Positions 6,967 through 14,160 of a stretch of 15,933 bases of DNA are shown here, in pieces; position 1 is the stretch's first letter, and every line of letters begins with the position of its first letter. The stretch is from an uncultured Bacillota bacterium. GTDB lineage: Bacteria; Bacillota_I; Bacilli_A; Erysipelotrichales; Erysipelotrichaceae. A model generated the notes under the pieces. It was not told the DNA's origin. It worked only from the letters and a program-made list of their open reading frames with translations, and did not search any database. A program made the translations under genes and the position numbers. The DNA lies in assembly GCA_949287785.1 (NCBI GenBank), contig CASEHR010000120.1:1-15933 (forward strand), written 5' to 3'.

Positions 6967-6995
6967 ATAATAGATTATCTGTTTTTTAAAGTCAA
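6967..6995 (-). promoter_or_regulatory. Sigma-A-type promoter of the degV-like gene
   Basis: On the minus strand the -35 is TTGACT (6990-6995), the spacer is exactly 17 bases, and the -10 is TATTAT (6967-6972); each box matches consensus at 5 of 6 bases. The predicted transcription start is near 6960, at the first bases of the AGGAGG site, which leaves a leader of about 14 bases. This is the best full promoter in the window. Confidence 0.78.
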
Positions 6996-7000
6996 TTCAT

Positions 7001-7017
7001 CTAGTATTTATTACTAG
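7001..7017. repeat. Palindrome between degV-like and DUF1836 genes, candidate operator
   Basis: CTAGTA (7001-7006) and TACTAG (7012-7017) form a perfect inverted repeat separated by 5 bases. It lies 5 bases upstream of the degV -35 box and just before the -10 of the DUF1836 gene, a position from which one dimeric regulator could act on both promoters. The DUF1836 product is the obvious candidate, but that is inference. Confidence 0.45.
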
Positions 7018-7026
7018 GTATGAATG

Positions 7027-7035
7027 TGGTATATT
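7027..7035 (+). promoter_or_regulatory. Extended -10 element of the DUF1836 gene
   Basis: TGGTATATT matches TGnTATAAT except for one base. A start 7 bases beyond its last T would fall on the A of the ATG at 7042, giving a leaderless message. No convincing -35 is present. Confidence 0.35.
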
Positions 7036-7041
7036 GTACTC

Positions 7042-7563
7042 ATGGAAGACGTGAATATTAAAGAAAAAGCGCAAACACTGAAGGAGTTCAAACTGCCAAG
7101 GTGGGATGAATTGCCCGATTTTGATATCTATATGGATCAGGTAGTCAATTATATCAATCAGCACCTGATGGCATTGAATATCGATGATACCGATAAGCCG
7201 TTAACTCCCAGTATGGTCAACAACTATGTCAAAAACAGCATCGTCAAAGCGCCGGTCAAGAAACATTACAAACGATATCACCTGGCTTTTCTGATCGTTG
7301 TGATCGTTTTGAAGCGTGTGTATTCTTTAAGCGAGATCTCAAAGATGATCGAGATCCAGACGACGATGAAAGACAGCGACCTGAAATCCGCCTATGATAC
7401 CTTCGGTCTTTACTTTGAAAGATGTCTCAAGACGATCCTTGATCATGGTGATCTGGATAAGACCGGCATTCACATCCAGAACGAATACCAGGCACTGCTT
7501 TTGAACATCATCAAGTCGGTTGTATTGAAGATATATGCCGAGATGATCATCTCTACGATCTGA
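7042..7563 (+). CDS. DUF1836 domain protein, putative DNA-binding regulator
   Basis: A 173-residue soluble protein matching the DUF1836 family of Firmicutes, which is thought to have a MerR-like helix-turn-helix fold; direct functional data are scarce. Family marks are FKLPRWDELPDFDIYMDQV near 18-36, LTPSMVNNYVKN near 55-66, the basic stretch PVKKHYKRYHLAFL, and a helical C-terminal half. ATG 7042 gives the N-terminus expected for the family (MEDVNIKEK). An in-frame ATG at 7024 would add six residues and has only a weak AGG upstream. The gene diverges from the degV-like gene across about 95 bases with a palindrome between them. Its stop lies 7 bases from the stop of the convergent ABC permease, with no visible terminator. 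Confidence 0.8.
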   Translation: MEDVNIKEKAQTLKEFKLPRWDELPDFDIYMDQVVNYINQHLMALNIDDTDKPLTPSMVNNYVKNSIVKAPVKKHYKRYHLAFLIVVIVLKRVYSLSEISKMIEIQTTMKDSDLKSAYDTFGLYFERCLKTILDHGDLDKTGIHIQNEYQALLLNIIKSVVLKIYAEMIISTI

Positions 7564-7570
7564 ATCCGAG

Positions 7571-9157
7571 TCAGTATATACTATTAAATCGTTTTACTCC
7601 CCAGGTGCTTAAGAACCTGATCAGCATCACATCGATAAAGATAAAGAAGAGACTTATGATAATGATATATATCAAAGGATCAACGAGATCATAGACCGAG
7701 GCATAAAGAAGACTGATAAAGATATATATCGCCAATAGGCTGAAAAGTGTCACTGTTGAAGAGAAGGATCTCTTGATCAAAGCCACTTCGCTCAAGTAGT
7801 CCAGTCGTGGTCTTGAAAGATTGATCACAAGGCCATACAGGGCGCTGAAGATGACAAAGATCAGCGGAACGAAGATGACGATCAGGGATTCAATGATATC
7901 AAAACCGAAAACAACACTGACGACGATCGACGTGACGATACTGAAAGGAGCTGAAACTACGATGTGAGTGAGAACTTTGGCAAAGAGGATCGCCTTTTCA
8001 CTCAACGGCAGGCTCTTGATGATACCGATGCTTCTCCCTTCCAATGAGATGCTGACTGATGAGATGATATTGAAAGAAGACATGCTGCCGATAGCGATCA
8101 CAGCCACAGGCATCAGCGGTATCCCAATCGTATTCAAAATGTTCAGATCGTCATGATCGATGATAAGATAGACGATCAATAAGATCTCTACCAATATGCC
8201 GGACATCGCATTCATCATGACCATGAAATTGCCGCAATAATGCCTGATCTCTCTTTTGATCATGGCGATCATGAGATGATTGCTTTTGACTTTACCGAAC
8301 CTGAATCCGCTGCGGGAGATCCTATCTTTGGTCGTTGCCAGCCTGATGAAATTACGATCCAGGATCTTAAAGACGACAAAAAACGGGATGATACATAATG
8401 CCAGCGATATCAAAAGATCGATAATATTGCCTTCACTGACAGCTTTACCGATGATCGCCAATAACGGAAAGACCTCGACAGAATCCCTGATCAGCCCAAT
8501 GCCGAAAGCCAGAATATACTCGATCGACTCACCAAGCTTTATGGTCAACCGGATATAAAACCCCATGACCGCGATGAAGAAAACTGCACCGATGACATTT
8601 TTAAACCGGCCCGCGACCCTGTTCAATAAAGCTATGCCATATGCCGCTATCAAAGCCAGAGCGATCGCCGGCAGCGGAACAGTCAGATATTCCAAAACAA
8701 AAGCCAGATAACCGAAAACCGGCAAGACCGCAAACCCGTGATACACGAAAAAAGCCGGCAGAAAGATGACCGCCTCATATAGATATGACATCATAAGTAT
8801 GACAAACAATCTGCTCAAGACAATATCCGTGCTTTTGATCGGTAAAGACATGAGCAGTTCATTATCCTTAGCTTTGTATATTTCACCATACACCAACATC
8901 ACATCGATGATCAAAAGCAAGCAGAACGATAAGATGACAATCATTGTGAAATAAAGCCACTCATCATCCGATCCGATAAGCAAAGAAGCTAAAAAACCGA
9001 ACATGCCGCCGAACATCATCATAAAGACGCCGGCAACATAAATAAAAAGGACAGCGACCAGAAAACCGATCAGCTTTTTAGCTTTATTGCCGGAGCGGGC
9101 ATCCCTGAAATTGAAATACCGTTTAAATCTGATCTTGATCAATTCCGCCAGCATCAT
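7571..9157 (-). CDS. ABC-2-type transporter permease
   Basis: A 528-residue membrane protein with about twelve hydrophobic segments, forming the channel of an ABC exporter with the ATPase encoded just upstream. It is larger than single six-helix ABC-2 permeases and appears to be an internal duplication: KDNELLMSLPIKSTDIVLSRL (split near 97-117) in the first half resembles LEGRSIGIIKSLPLS then EKAILFAKVL (372-396) in the second. These SLP segments probably sit on the cytoplasmic face and contact the ATPase. The N-terminus is basic (KIRFKRYFNFRDARSG). The ATG at 9155-9157 overlaps the ATPase stop (ATGA). The substrate is unknown; lipids, peptides or antimicrobials are all possible. Confidence 0.85.
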   Translation of the reverse strand: MMLAELIKIRFKRYFNFRDARSGNKAKKLIGFLVAVLFIYVAGVFMMMFGGMFGFLASLLIGSDDEWLYFTMIVILSFCLLLIIDVMLVYGEIYKAKDNELLMSLPIKSTDIVLSRLFVILMMSYLYEAVIFLPAFFVYHGFAVLPVFGYLAFVLEYLTVPLPAIALALIAAYGIALLNRVAGRFKNVIGAVFFIAVMGFYIRLTIKLGESIEYILAFGIGLIRDSVEVFPLLAIIGKAVSEGNIIDLLISLALCIIPFFVVFKILDRNFIRLATTKDRISRSGFRFGKVKSNHLMIAMIKREIRHYCGNFMVMMNAMSGILVEILLIVYLIIDHDDLNILNTIGIPLMPVAVIAIGSMSSFNIISSVSISLEGRSIGIIKSLPLSEKAILFAKVLTHIVVSAPFSIVTSIVVSVVFGFDIIESLIVIFVPLIFVIFSALYGLVINLSRPRLDYLSEVALIKRSFSSTVTLFSLLAIYIFISLLYASVYDLVDPLIYIIIISLFFIFIDVMLIRFLSTWGVKRFNSIY

Positions 9158-9861
9158 TCACCTTCAAGTTCTAAGAAGACCTGTTCTAACGTATCATCAC
9201 CTATTACTTCTTCCATCTTCCCATGTCTTATCAGTCTGCCGTTTTTGATGATGCCGATCTGATCACATAGCTTCTGCGCCACCTCCAAAACATGAGTAGA
9301 GAAAAAGATCGATCCGCCTTTTGCGCAAAAATCATGCATCATCGTTTTTAAAGTATGCGATGCCTTCGGATCGAGTCCTACAAACGGTTCATCCATAACG
9401 ATAAGCTTCGGGTCATGCATGAAAGCCGCTATTATCGCCAGTTTTTGTTTCATGCCATGGGAGTAAGAACTGATAACAGCACCGAGATCATCGACAAGTT
9501 CAAGATCATTGGCGTATTGGGCTATCTTCTTCTTTCTTTTATCATCATCCATTTCAAAGACATCGGCGATGAAATTCAGATAATCTATCCCCTTGAGATA
9601 TTCATAAAGATCCGGATCATCCGGGATGTATGCGAGCTCTTTTTTACATGCCAGAGGCTCTTTGATGATGCTTTTACCGTTGATCAGAACATCCCCTTTT
9701 TCAATCGGAAGGATACCGACGATCGATTTGATCGTCGTCGTTTTACCGGCTCCGTTATGACCGATAAATCCATATATCATTCCATTATCTACACTCAGCT
9801 TCAGGTCATCTACAGCGATCTTATCGCCAAAAGACTTTGTCAATCCATCGATCTTCAGCAT
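9154..9861 (-). CDS. ABC transporter ATP-binding protein
   Basis: A 235-residue ABC ATPase that powers the adjacent permease. Motifs, numbered from the ATG at 9861: Walker A GHNGAGKTT at 34-42, a Q-loop region YIPDDPDLYEYL at 79-89 in which the usual Gln appears to be Asp, the signature SHGMKQ at 134-139 in place of LSGGQ, Walker B LIVMDEP at 153-159, the D-loop GLDP, and switch His190 in STHVLE. The start at 9861 is chosen because AAGGAG is well placed before it and because the product then begins MLKIDGLTKSFG, the usual ABC N-terminus. The longer reading to 9927 adds an unrelated tail. The stop overlaps the permease start. Confidence 0.92.
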   Translation of the reverse strand: MLKIDGLTKSFGDKIAVDDLKLSVDNGMIYGFIGHNGAGKTTTIKSIVGILPIEKGDVLINGKSIIKEPLACKKELAYIPDDPDLYEYLKGIDYLNFIADVFEMDDDKRKKKIAQYANDLELVDDLGAVISSYSHGMKQKLAIIAAFMHDPKLIVMDEPFVGLDPKASHTLKTMMHDFCAKGGSIFFSTHVLEVAQKLCDQIGIIKNGRLIRHGKMEEVIGDDTLEQVFLELEGE

Positions 9862-10002
9862 ATCGTTATCTCCTTCACTGCTATTATGCACCTGATCGAT
9901 CCGAAACAAAAGCATAATCGTCTTCACTAATCGCCTATTGTATGACGATACCGCTCATACGTCTCTATTACGATCAGTACATCATGATAAAAAAGACTTC
10001 CA

Positions 10003-10032
10003 TTTCCAATAATAGGATACTTATTATATAAT
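10003..10032 (+). promoter_or_regulatory. Promoter of purA
   Basis: A perfect TATAAT lies at 10027-10032, with TTTCCA (10003-10008, 4 of 6 consensus bases) 18 bases upstream. Transcription would begin near 10039, just before the GGAGG at 10040-10044. Because TATAAT overlaps the in-frame ATG at 10031, that ATG would not be transcribed, which supports the start at 10052. Confidence 0.6.
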
Positions 10033-10039
10033 GGCTGAC

Positions 10040-10044
10040 GGAGG
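10040..10044 (+). promoter_or_regulatory. Ribosome binding site of purA
   Basis: GGAGG lies 7 bases before the ATG at 10052. It decides the start against the upstream in-frame ATG at 10031. Confidence 0.85.
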
Positions 10045-10051
10045 TTTATTT

Positions 10052-11341
10052 ATGGCAGGTTATGTTGTAGTCGGATGTCAATGGGGAGATGAAGGAAAAG
10101 GGAAGATCGTCGATTATTTGGCGAAAAAGATGGATTATGTCGTCAGATTCCAGGGCGGCAATAATGCCGGTCATACGATCGTAGTTGACGGCAAGAAGAT
10201 CGTCTTGCATCTTTTGCCATCAGGCATCTTATCAGATAAAGCACTTTGTATCATTGCAAGCGGAGTCGTTATCGATCCTTTTGTCCTGATCAAAGAGATG
10301 GAGGTACTGAAAGAAAACGGTGTCAATGTAGATCATTTGCGGATATCGGATCGTGCCCATCTCATCATGCCTTATCATATTAAGCTCGATGAGCTCCAGG
10401 AAGCAAAGCTGGGTGGTGCCAAGATCGGAACGACCAAGCGCGGCATCGGTCCCTGTTATGCTGACAAATACACCCGGATCGGCCTGAGGGTCGGTGATCT
10501 TGTTGACTTCAGTTATTTCAAGGAAAGACTGGAAAATGCCCTCAAGATCAAGAATGAAATGCTGGTAAAGCTCTACGATGAAAAGCCATTTGATATAAAC
10601 GAGATACTGGAAAGCTTCAAAAAGGTCAGAGAAGTACTGCTGCCTTTGATCATCAACTCCAGTGAAGAGATCAATATGGCTTTAAACACCAAAGCCAATG
10701 TTTTGTTCGAGGGCGCGCAAGCCAACATGCTCGATATCGACTATGGAAGTTACCCGTATGTCACAAGTAGCAATCCGACGATTGGCGGCGTTATCTCCGG
10801 AGCTGCCATTTCACCAAAACATGTGAAATATGTGATCGGAGTCTTGAAAGCTTACTCAACAAGAGTCGGTGAAGGACCGTTCATCACCGAACTCAATGAT
10901 GAAAACGGTGATATCATCTGTGAATTAGGCGCTGAATACGGAGCGACCACCGGGCGGAAAAGACGCTGCGGCTGGCTCGATCTTGTCGTCGTCAAACAAG
11001 CATGCCAGATCAATGGGCTCACCGATATCGCCCTGACCAAGATCGATATCTTAAGTGCCTTCAGTGAGATCCCTGTCTGTGTAGGCTATCAAAGAGATGA
11101 TGGTGAGATTATCAAGACAGTACCAAGCACGATCGCAGCTTATAGCGGACTGACACCGGTATACAAGTACTTCAAAGGATGGCAAAAGGATATCTCAGAT
11201 ATCCGACGCTTTGAAGATCTGCCGCTTGAATGCCAGGAATATATCCGTTTTATCGAGAAATATACCGGCGTACAGGTCTCAATGATCTCCGTCGGACCGG
11301 ATCGTGAACACAACATCTATCTTCACGATATCATCGCCTGA
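10052..11341 (+). CDS. purA: Adenylosuccinate synthetase
   Basis: Cytoplasmic enzyme that joins IMP and aspartate using GTP to give adenylosuccinate, the first committed step to AMP. The 429-residue length is normal. Visible motifs are the GTP-binding loop GCQWGDEGKGK (8-18) with catalytic Asp13, NNAGHT with His41, the IMP-binding GTTKRGIGP (126-134), and TTGRKRRCGWLD late in the protein, which carries the Arg residues that hold aspartate and IMP. The start is fixed by GGAGG and by the promoter position. It stands alone on the plus strand and converges on purB, whose product acts next, with a shared terminator between them. Confidence 0.97.
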   Translation: MAGYVVVGCQWGDEGKGKIVDYLAKKMDYVVRFQGGNNAGHTIVVDGKKIVLHLLPSGILSDKALCIIASGVVIDPFVLIKEMEVLKENGVNVDHLRISDRAHLIMPYHIKLDELQEAKLGGAKIGTTKRGIGPCYADKYTRIGLRVGDLVDFSYFKERLENALKIKNEMLVKLYDEKPFDINEILESFKKVREVLLPLIINSSEEINMALNTKANVLFEGAQANMLDIDYGSYPYVTSSNPTIGGVISGAAISPKHVKYVIGVLKAYSTRVGEGPFITELNDENGDIICELGAEYGATTGRKRRCGWLDLVVVKQACQINGLTDIALTKIDILSAFSEIPVCVGYQRDDGEIIKTVPSTIAAYSGLTPVYKYFKGWQKDISDIRRFEDLPLECQEYIRFIEKYTGVQVSMISVGPDREHNIYLHDIIA

Positions 11342-11363
11342 TCACCATCAAATATATCAGATC

Positions 11364-11412
11364 AAAAAAGAGGCTTAAGACCAGAAATCATAAGGTCTTT
11401 CAGCCTCTTTTT
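11364..11412. terminator. Bidirectional terminator between purA and purB
   Basis: AAAAAAGAGGCT (11364-11375) and AGACC (11378-11382) pair with GGTCT (11394-11398) and AGCCTCTTTTT (11402-11412), leaving a small internal loop and an 11-base apical loop. Flanking A and T runs make it work on both strands. It starts about 20 bases after the purA stop and one base after the purB stop. Confidence 0.88.
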
Positions 11413-11413
11413 G

Positions 11414-12706
11414 TCACAGTATACCGACCCGTTTAAAGATCGTATCGACATTACGCAGATGATACATCAGATCAAACGCATCATCGACCTCAGCCGGACA
11501 CAGATGATCCATGACTTCCGATGAAAGGATCAGCTCTTTGAAAGATATTTCTTCATTATAAGCTTTTAAAGCCAAAGGTTGGATAAGGTCATATGCTTCT
11601 TCACGGCTCAATCCCTTTTCCACCAGACAATTCACAAAACGGCCGGAAAAGATGACACCATGCGTCAAATAGATGTTCCTGATCATCCTTTTCTCATGGA
11701 CCATCAGTTTATCCAGGATATTATCCATTCTTTGCAGCATGTATTCGATCAGCGTCGTCGCATCAGGAGCGATGATCCTTTCAACACTGGAGTGAGAAAT
11801 GTCACGTTCATGCCATAGCGCATTATCGTCAAGAGCGGCGCCGGCATATCCTTTGACAACTCTGGCAAGGCCGCAGATGTTTTCCGATCCGATCGGGTTC
11901 TTCTTGTGCGGCATGGCACTGGAACCCTTTTGTCCTTCGCTGAAGTATTCATTCACTTCGCCGACTTCCGTCCGTTGCAGATTCCTGATCTCAAAGGCGA
12001 TCTTTTCCAGTGTGCTGGCTATCGTCGCCAGTGTGTTGAAATATTCGATATGACGGTCTCTCTGTAAGACCTGTGTCGAGATCCTGGCACTACCGATATC
12101 GAGCAGGCGGCATACCTCATCCTGGATCTCCGGTCCGACATTGGCAAATGTGCCGACAGCACCGGAGATCTTGCCGACCTCGATATTATCAGCCGCATGC
12201 TCAAAGCGTTCGATATCCCGGTTCAGTTCATCATACCAAAGGGCAAACTTAAGCCCGAAAGAAGTTATCTCAGCATGGATACCGTGAGTCCTGCCGATAC
12301 ATGGCGTATCTTTATATCTTAACGCCTGTCTTTTTAAGGTCTCACTCAATCTTTCGAGATCTTCTTTGATATAGATATTCGCTTCCTTATACAAAAGCGC
12401 ATAAGCCGTATCGACTACATCCGTACTGGTCAAGCCGTAATGCAGCCACTTCTTTTCTTCGCCGAGATTCTCATCGACAGCTCTGGTAAAAGCGATCACA
12501 TCATGCTTGGTTATCTTTTCGATCTCGTTTATCCTTGCGAGTCTGAAATCCGCTTTCGCCAGGATCTTTTCGAGATCATCATCCGGCACGATTCCGTATC
12601 TGTTAAGTGCCTTTAAACTGGCTAGTTCTACATCCAGATACTTACGATAACGGTTTTCCAAAGACCATAAACGGCCAAATCTCTCTGTGGTGTAACGTTC
12701 GATCAT
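11414..12706 (-). CDS. purB: Adenylosuccinate lyase
   Basis: Cytoplasmic fumarase-superfamily enzyme that splits adenylosuccinate to AMP and fumarate, and also SAICAR to AICAR in the IMP pathway. It has 430 residues, the normal length. Evidence: KHDVIAF with His68, TSTD at 93-96, GRTHG with catalytic His141, QRDRHIEYFN near 215-224, and the superfamily signature GSSAMPHKKNP (261-271) on the mobile loop carrying the catalytic serine. The start overlaps the scpB stop by ATGA, so it is the third cistron of scpA-scpB-purB. The neighbour purA performs the preceding reaction. Confidence 0.97.
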   Translation of the reverse strand: MIERYTTERFGRLWSLENRYRKYLDVELASLKALNRYGIVPDDDLEKILAKADFRLARINEIEKITKHDVIAFTRAVDENLGEEKKWLHYGLTSTDVVDTAYALLYKEANIYIKEDLERLSETLKRQALRYKDTPCIGRTHGIHAEITSFGLKFALWYDELNRDIERFEHAADNIEVGKISGAVGTFANVGPEIQDEVCRLLDIGSARISTQVLQRDRHIEYFNTLATIASTLEKIAFEIRNLQRTEVGEVNEYFSEGQKGSSAMPHKKNPIGSENICGLARVVKGYAGAALDDNALWHERDISHSSVERIIAPDATTLIEYMLQRMDNILDKLMVHEKRMIRNIYLTHGVIFSGRFVNCLVEKGLSREEAYDLIQPLALKAYNEEISFKELILSSEVMDHLCPAEVDDAFDLMYHLRNVDTIFKRVGIL

Positions 12707-13359
12707 TCGCTAAATAAACTCTCACTTTCTTCATCACTTGTATGTTCGGGCAACTCAGGCAGATCACTCAAACTCGCCAATTTGAAACTGTCCATAAAGG
12801 TCTCGGTCACCTCGTACAATATAGGTCTTCCCGGCGCTTCCGAGCGGCCGGCTTCTCTTATCCGGTCTCTTGCCATAAGTTTCCGCAACATCATATCCGA
12901 ACCGACACCCCTGAGATCTTCGATCTCAATGCGTGTGACGGGTTGTTTATAAGCGATGATCGCCAAGGTCTCGAGAGCACTTTGTGAAAGGGAATTGGTC
13001 TTGGTAAGATCAAGCAGCCTTTGTGCATACGGATGGACCTCTTTTTTTGTCAGAAACTTGTAATACCCACCATAATCAACCAACTCTATGCCATAATCTT
13101 CCTTGGCGTATTTTCTTTGGATATCCTTAAGAATATCCAGAGCCTCATTGTATTCGATGTCCATAGCCATAGCGATCTGTTCGATTCTGACACCATCTTC
13201 ACCAACGATATAGAGAAGCCCCTCAACGATTGCCATCGCATCTTTCGGACCTTGAAGATCACTTATCTTTTCGACTCTGGTCACAAGGCTAGGTGTATGT
13301 TCGAAAAGCCACTTTTCTTTTTCATCCATCTCATGAATCATCAATTCTTCAATGATCAT
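12703..13359 (-). CDS. scpB: Segregation and condensation protein B
   Basis: Winged-helix subunit of the SMC-ScpAB condensin needed for chromosome organisation and segregation. The 218 residues are longer than typical members. The family core starts only near residue 40 (DAMAIVEGLLYIVGEDG), preceded by a charged extension of roughly 35 residues. The signature LSQSALETLAIIAYKQPVTR and then EIEDLRGV lies in the central part, and the C-terminal tail is acidic. The ATG at 13357-13359 overlaps the scpA stop (ATGA) and has AAGGAG 6 bases upstream, which supports the long form. The stop overlaps purB by ATGA. Confidence 0.94.
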   Translation of the reverse strand: MIIEELMIHEMDEKEKWLFEHTPSLVTRVEKISDLQGPKDAMAIVEGLLYIVGEDGVRIEQIAMAMDIEYNEALDILKDIQRKYAKEDYGIELVDYGGYYKFLTKKEVHPYAQRLLDLTKTNSLSQSALETLAIIAYKQPVTRIEIEDLRGVGSDMMLRKLMARDRIREAGRSEAPGRPILYEVTETFMDSFKLASLSDLPELPEHTSDEESESLFSE

Positions 13360-14078
13360 CCTGCACTCCTTTTGAGATATATCTCATCTCTGTTACCGAC
13401 TTTAAAATCCAAAACACTGTCTTTGATCAGTTCCAGAACAGCCAAAAAAGTCACGATCGCCTCTTCTGCAGCTTTACAGTCATCGATCAATTCTTCAAAA
13501 GTAAAGACATCGGGCAGATCTTTCAGCTTCGCCCGGATCGCTAATAGTCGATCATCGATCGATATCTCTTTTTGCGTATAACGGGTAGCGATCGGTCTTT
13601 GCAGCTGGACCCGTCGCAAGACACGATTCATCGCTTTGTACAGATCCTGGATATTGCCATCATAATGACCGTCCTCGGCATCTTCAAATCCTTTTTCCTC
13701 ACTCATCGGTTTTGCCATCTGATACAGACGGTCTTCATAAGCCTCATAAAGCCTTTCGCTGACTTCTTTGAACCTCTGATACTCTAAAAGCCTTCTGACC
13801 AGATTCTCCCGCGGATCTTCCTCATACTTATCATCGATACCTTCATCTTTTTTAGGCAAAAGGCGTTTTGACTTGTATTCGATCAAAGTCGCAAGTTCTA
13901 CCAGATATTCGCTTTCTACTTCCAGCTTAAGTTCTTCCATGCGATCGAGATATGCCAGATACTCATCGCATAAAATACTGACATCCAGATCAAAAATATC
14001 AAGTTTATTCTCCCTGATCAGATGAAGCATCAGATCAAGCGGTCCTTCAAAATGTTCTGTACTCGCTAAAAAAGGCAT
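13356..14078 (-). CDS. scpA: Segregation and condensation protein A (kleisin)
   Basis: Kleisin subunit that bridges the SMC heads and binds ScpB. It has 240 residues, a usual length. Evidence: FEGPLDLMLHLI at 10-21, ENKLDIFDLDVSILCDEYLAYL following it, and EYLVELATLIEYKSKRLLP at 58-75, the N-terminal domain that contacts SMC. An acidic linker and a C-terminal winged-helix region (TFEELIDDCKAAEEAIVTFLAVLEL) come after. GGGAG lies just upstream of the ATG at 14076-14078. It is the first gene of scpA-scpB-purB and diverges from rpiB. Confidence 0.95.
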   Translation of the reverse strand: MPFLASTEHFEGPLDLMLHLIRENKLDIFDLDVSILCDEYLAYLDRMEELKLEVESEYLVELATLIEYKSKRLLPKKDEGIDDKYEEDPRENLVRRLLEYQRFKEVSERLYEAYEDRLYQMAKPMSEEKGFEDAEDGHYDGNIQDLYKAMNRVLRRVQLQRPIATRYTQKEISIDDRLLAIRAKLKDLPDVFTFEELIDDCKAAEEAIVTFLAVLELIKDSVLDFKVGNRDEIYLKRSAG

Positions 14079-14092
14079 ATTTCTCCCTTAAT

Positions 14093-14101
14093 ATTATAAC
14101 A
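14093..14101 (-). promoter_or_regulatory. Extended -10 promoter of scpA-scpB-purB
   Basis: The minus strand reads TGTTATAAT, a perfect TGnTATAAT. No good -35 is visible. The predicted start falls at about 14086-14089, at or inside the AAGGGAG ribosome site (14083-14089), so the leader would be about 10 bases. Confidence 0.6.
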
Positions 14102-14110
14102 AACTATCAC

Positions 14111-14139
14111 TTGTACAAAAAACATGATTTATATAAAAT
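14111..14139 (+). promoter_or_regulatory. Possible promoter of rpiB
   Basis: TTGTAC (14111-14116) and TAAAAT (14134-14139) are 17 bases apart, with an overlapping TATAAA at 14132-14137. The -35 match is weak. GAGG (14149-14152), 8 bases from the ATG, is the ribosome site. Confidence 0.4.
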
Positions 14140-14160
14140 GAAACCAGTGAGGTATACATA

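Larger units (their letters stand above)
9862..10051. promoter_or_regulatory. Divergent region between ABC exporter and purA
   Basis: These 190 bases hold no credible gene. The plus side carries the purA promoter. On the minus side the ABC operon has an AAGGAG ribosome site near 9869-9874, with TACAAT and CATAAT as possible -10 boxes further up but no good -35. A 6-bp inverted repeat, GTATGA (9940-9945) and TCATAC (9955-9960), lies in the middle. No purine riboswitch structure was recognised in the purA leader, which is too short to hold one. Confidence 0.4.

Noticed and set aside
7573..7582. AGTATATACT palindrome at the 3' end of the ABC permease gene
   Set aside because: It is AT-rich, too short for a terminator and has no T run. 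It overlaps the final codons of the permease.
9862..9927. Longer N-terminus for the ABC ATPase
   Set aside because: The added residues do not look like an ABC domain, and a clear AAGGAG precedes the ATG at 9861.
9355..9930. 191-codon plus-strand frame opposite the ABC ATPase
   Set aside because: It is antisense to an intact, motif-complete ATPase and shows no family features or ribosome site.
9940..9960. GTATGA-N9-TCATAC as an operator for purA or the ABC genes
   Set aside because: Six-base arms with a 9-base gap are likely by chance in this AT-rich gap, and it does not line up with a convincing promoter.
10031..10051. Upstream in-frame ATG for purA
   Set aside because: It overlaps the perfect TATAAT box, so it would not be transcribed, and GGAGG is placed for the ATG at 10052, which matches the family N-terminus.
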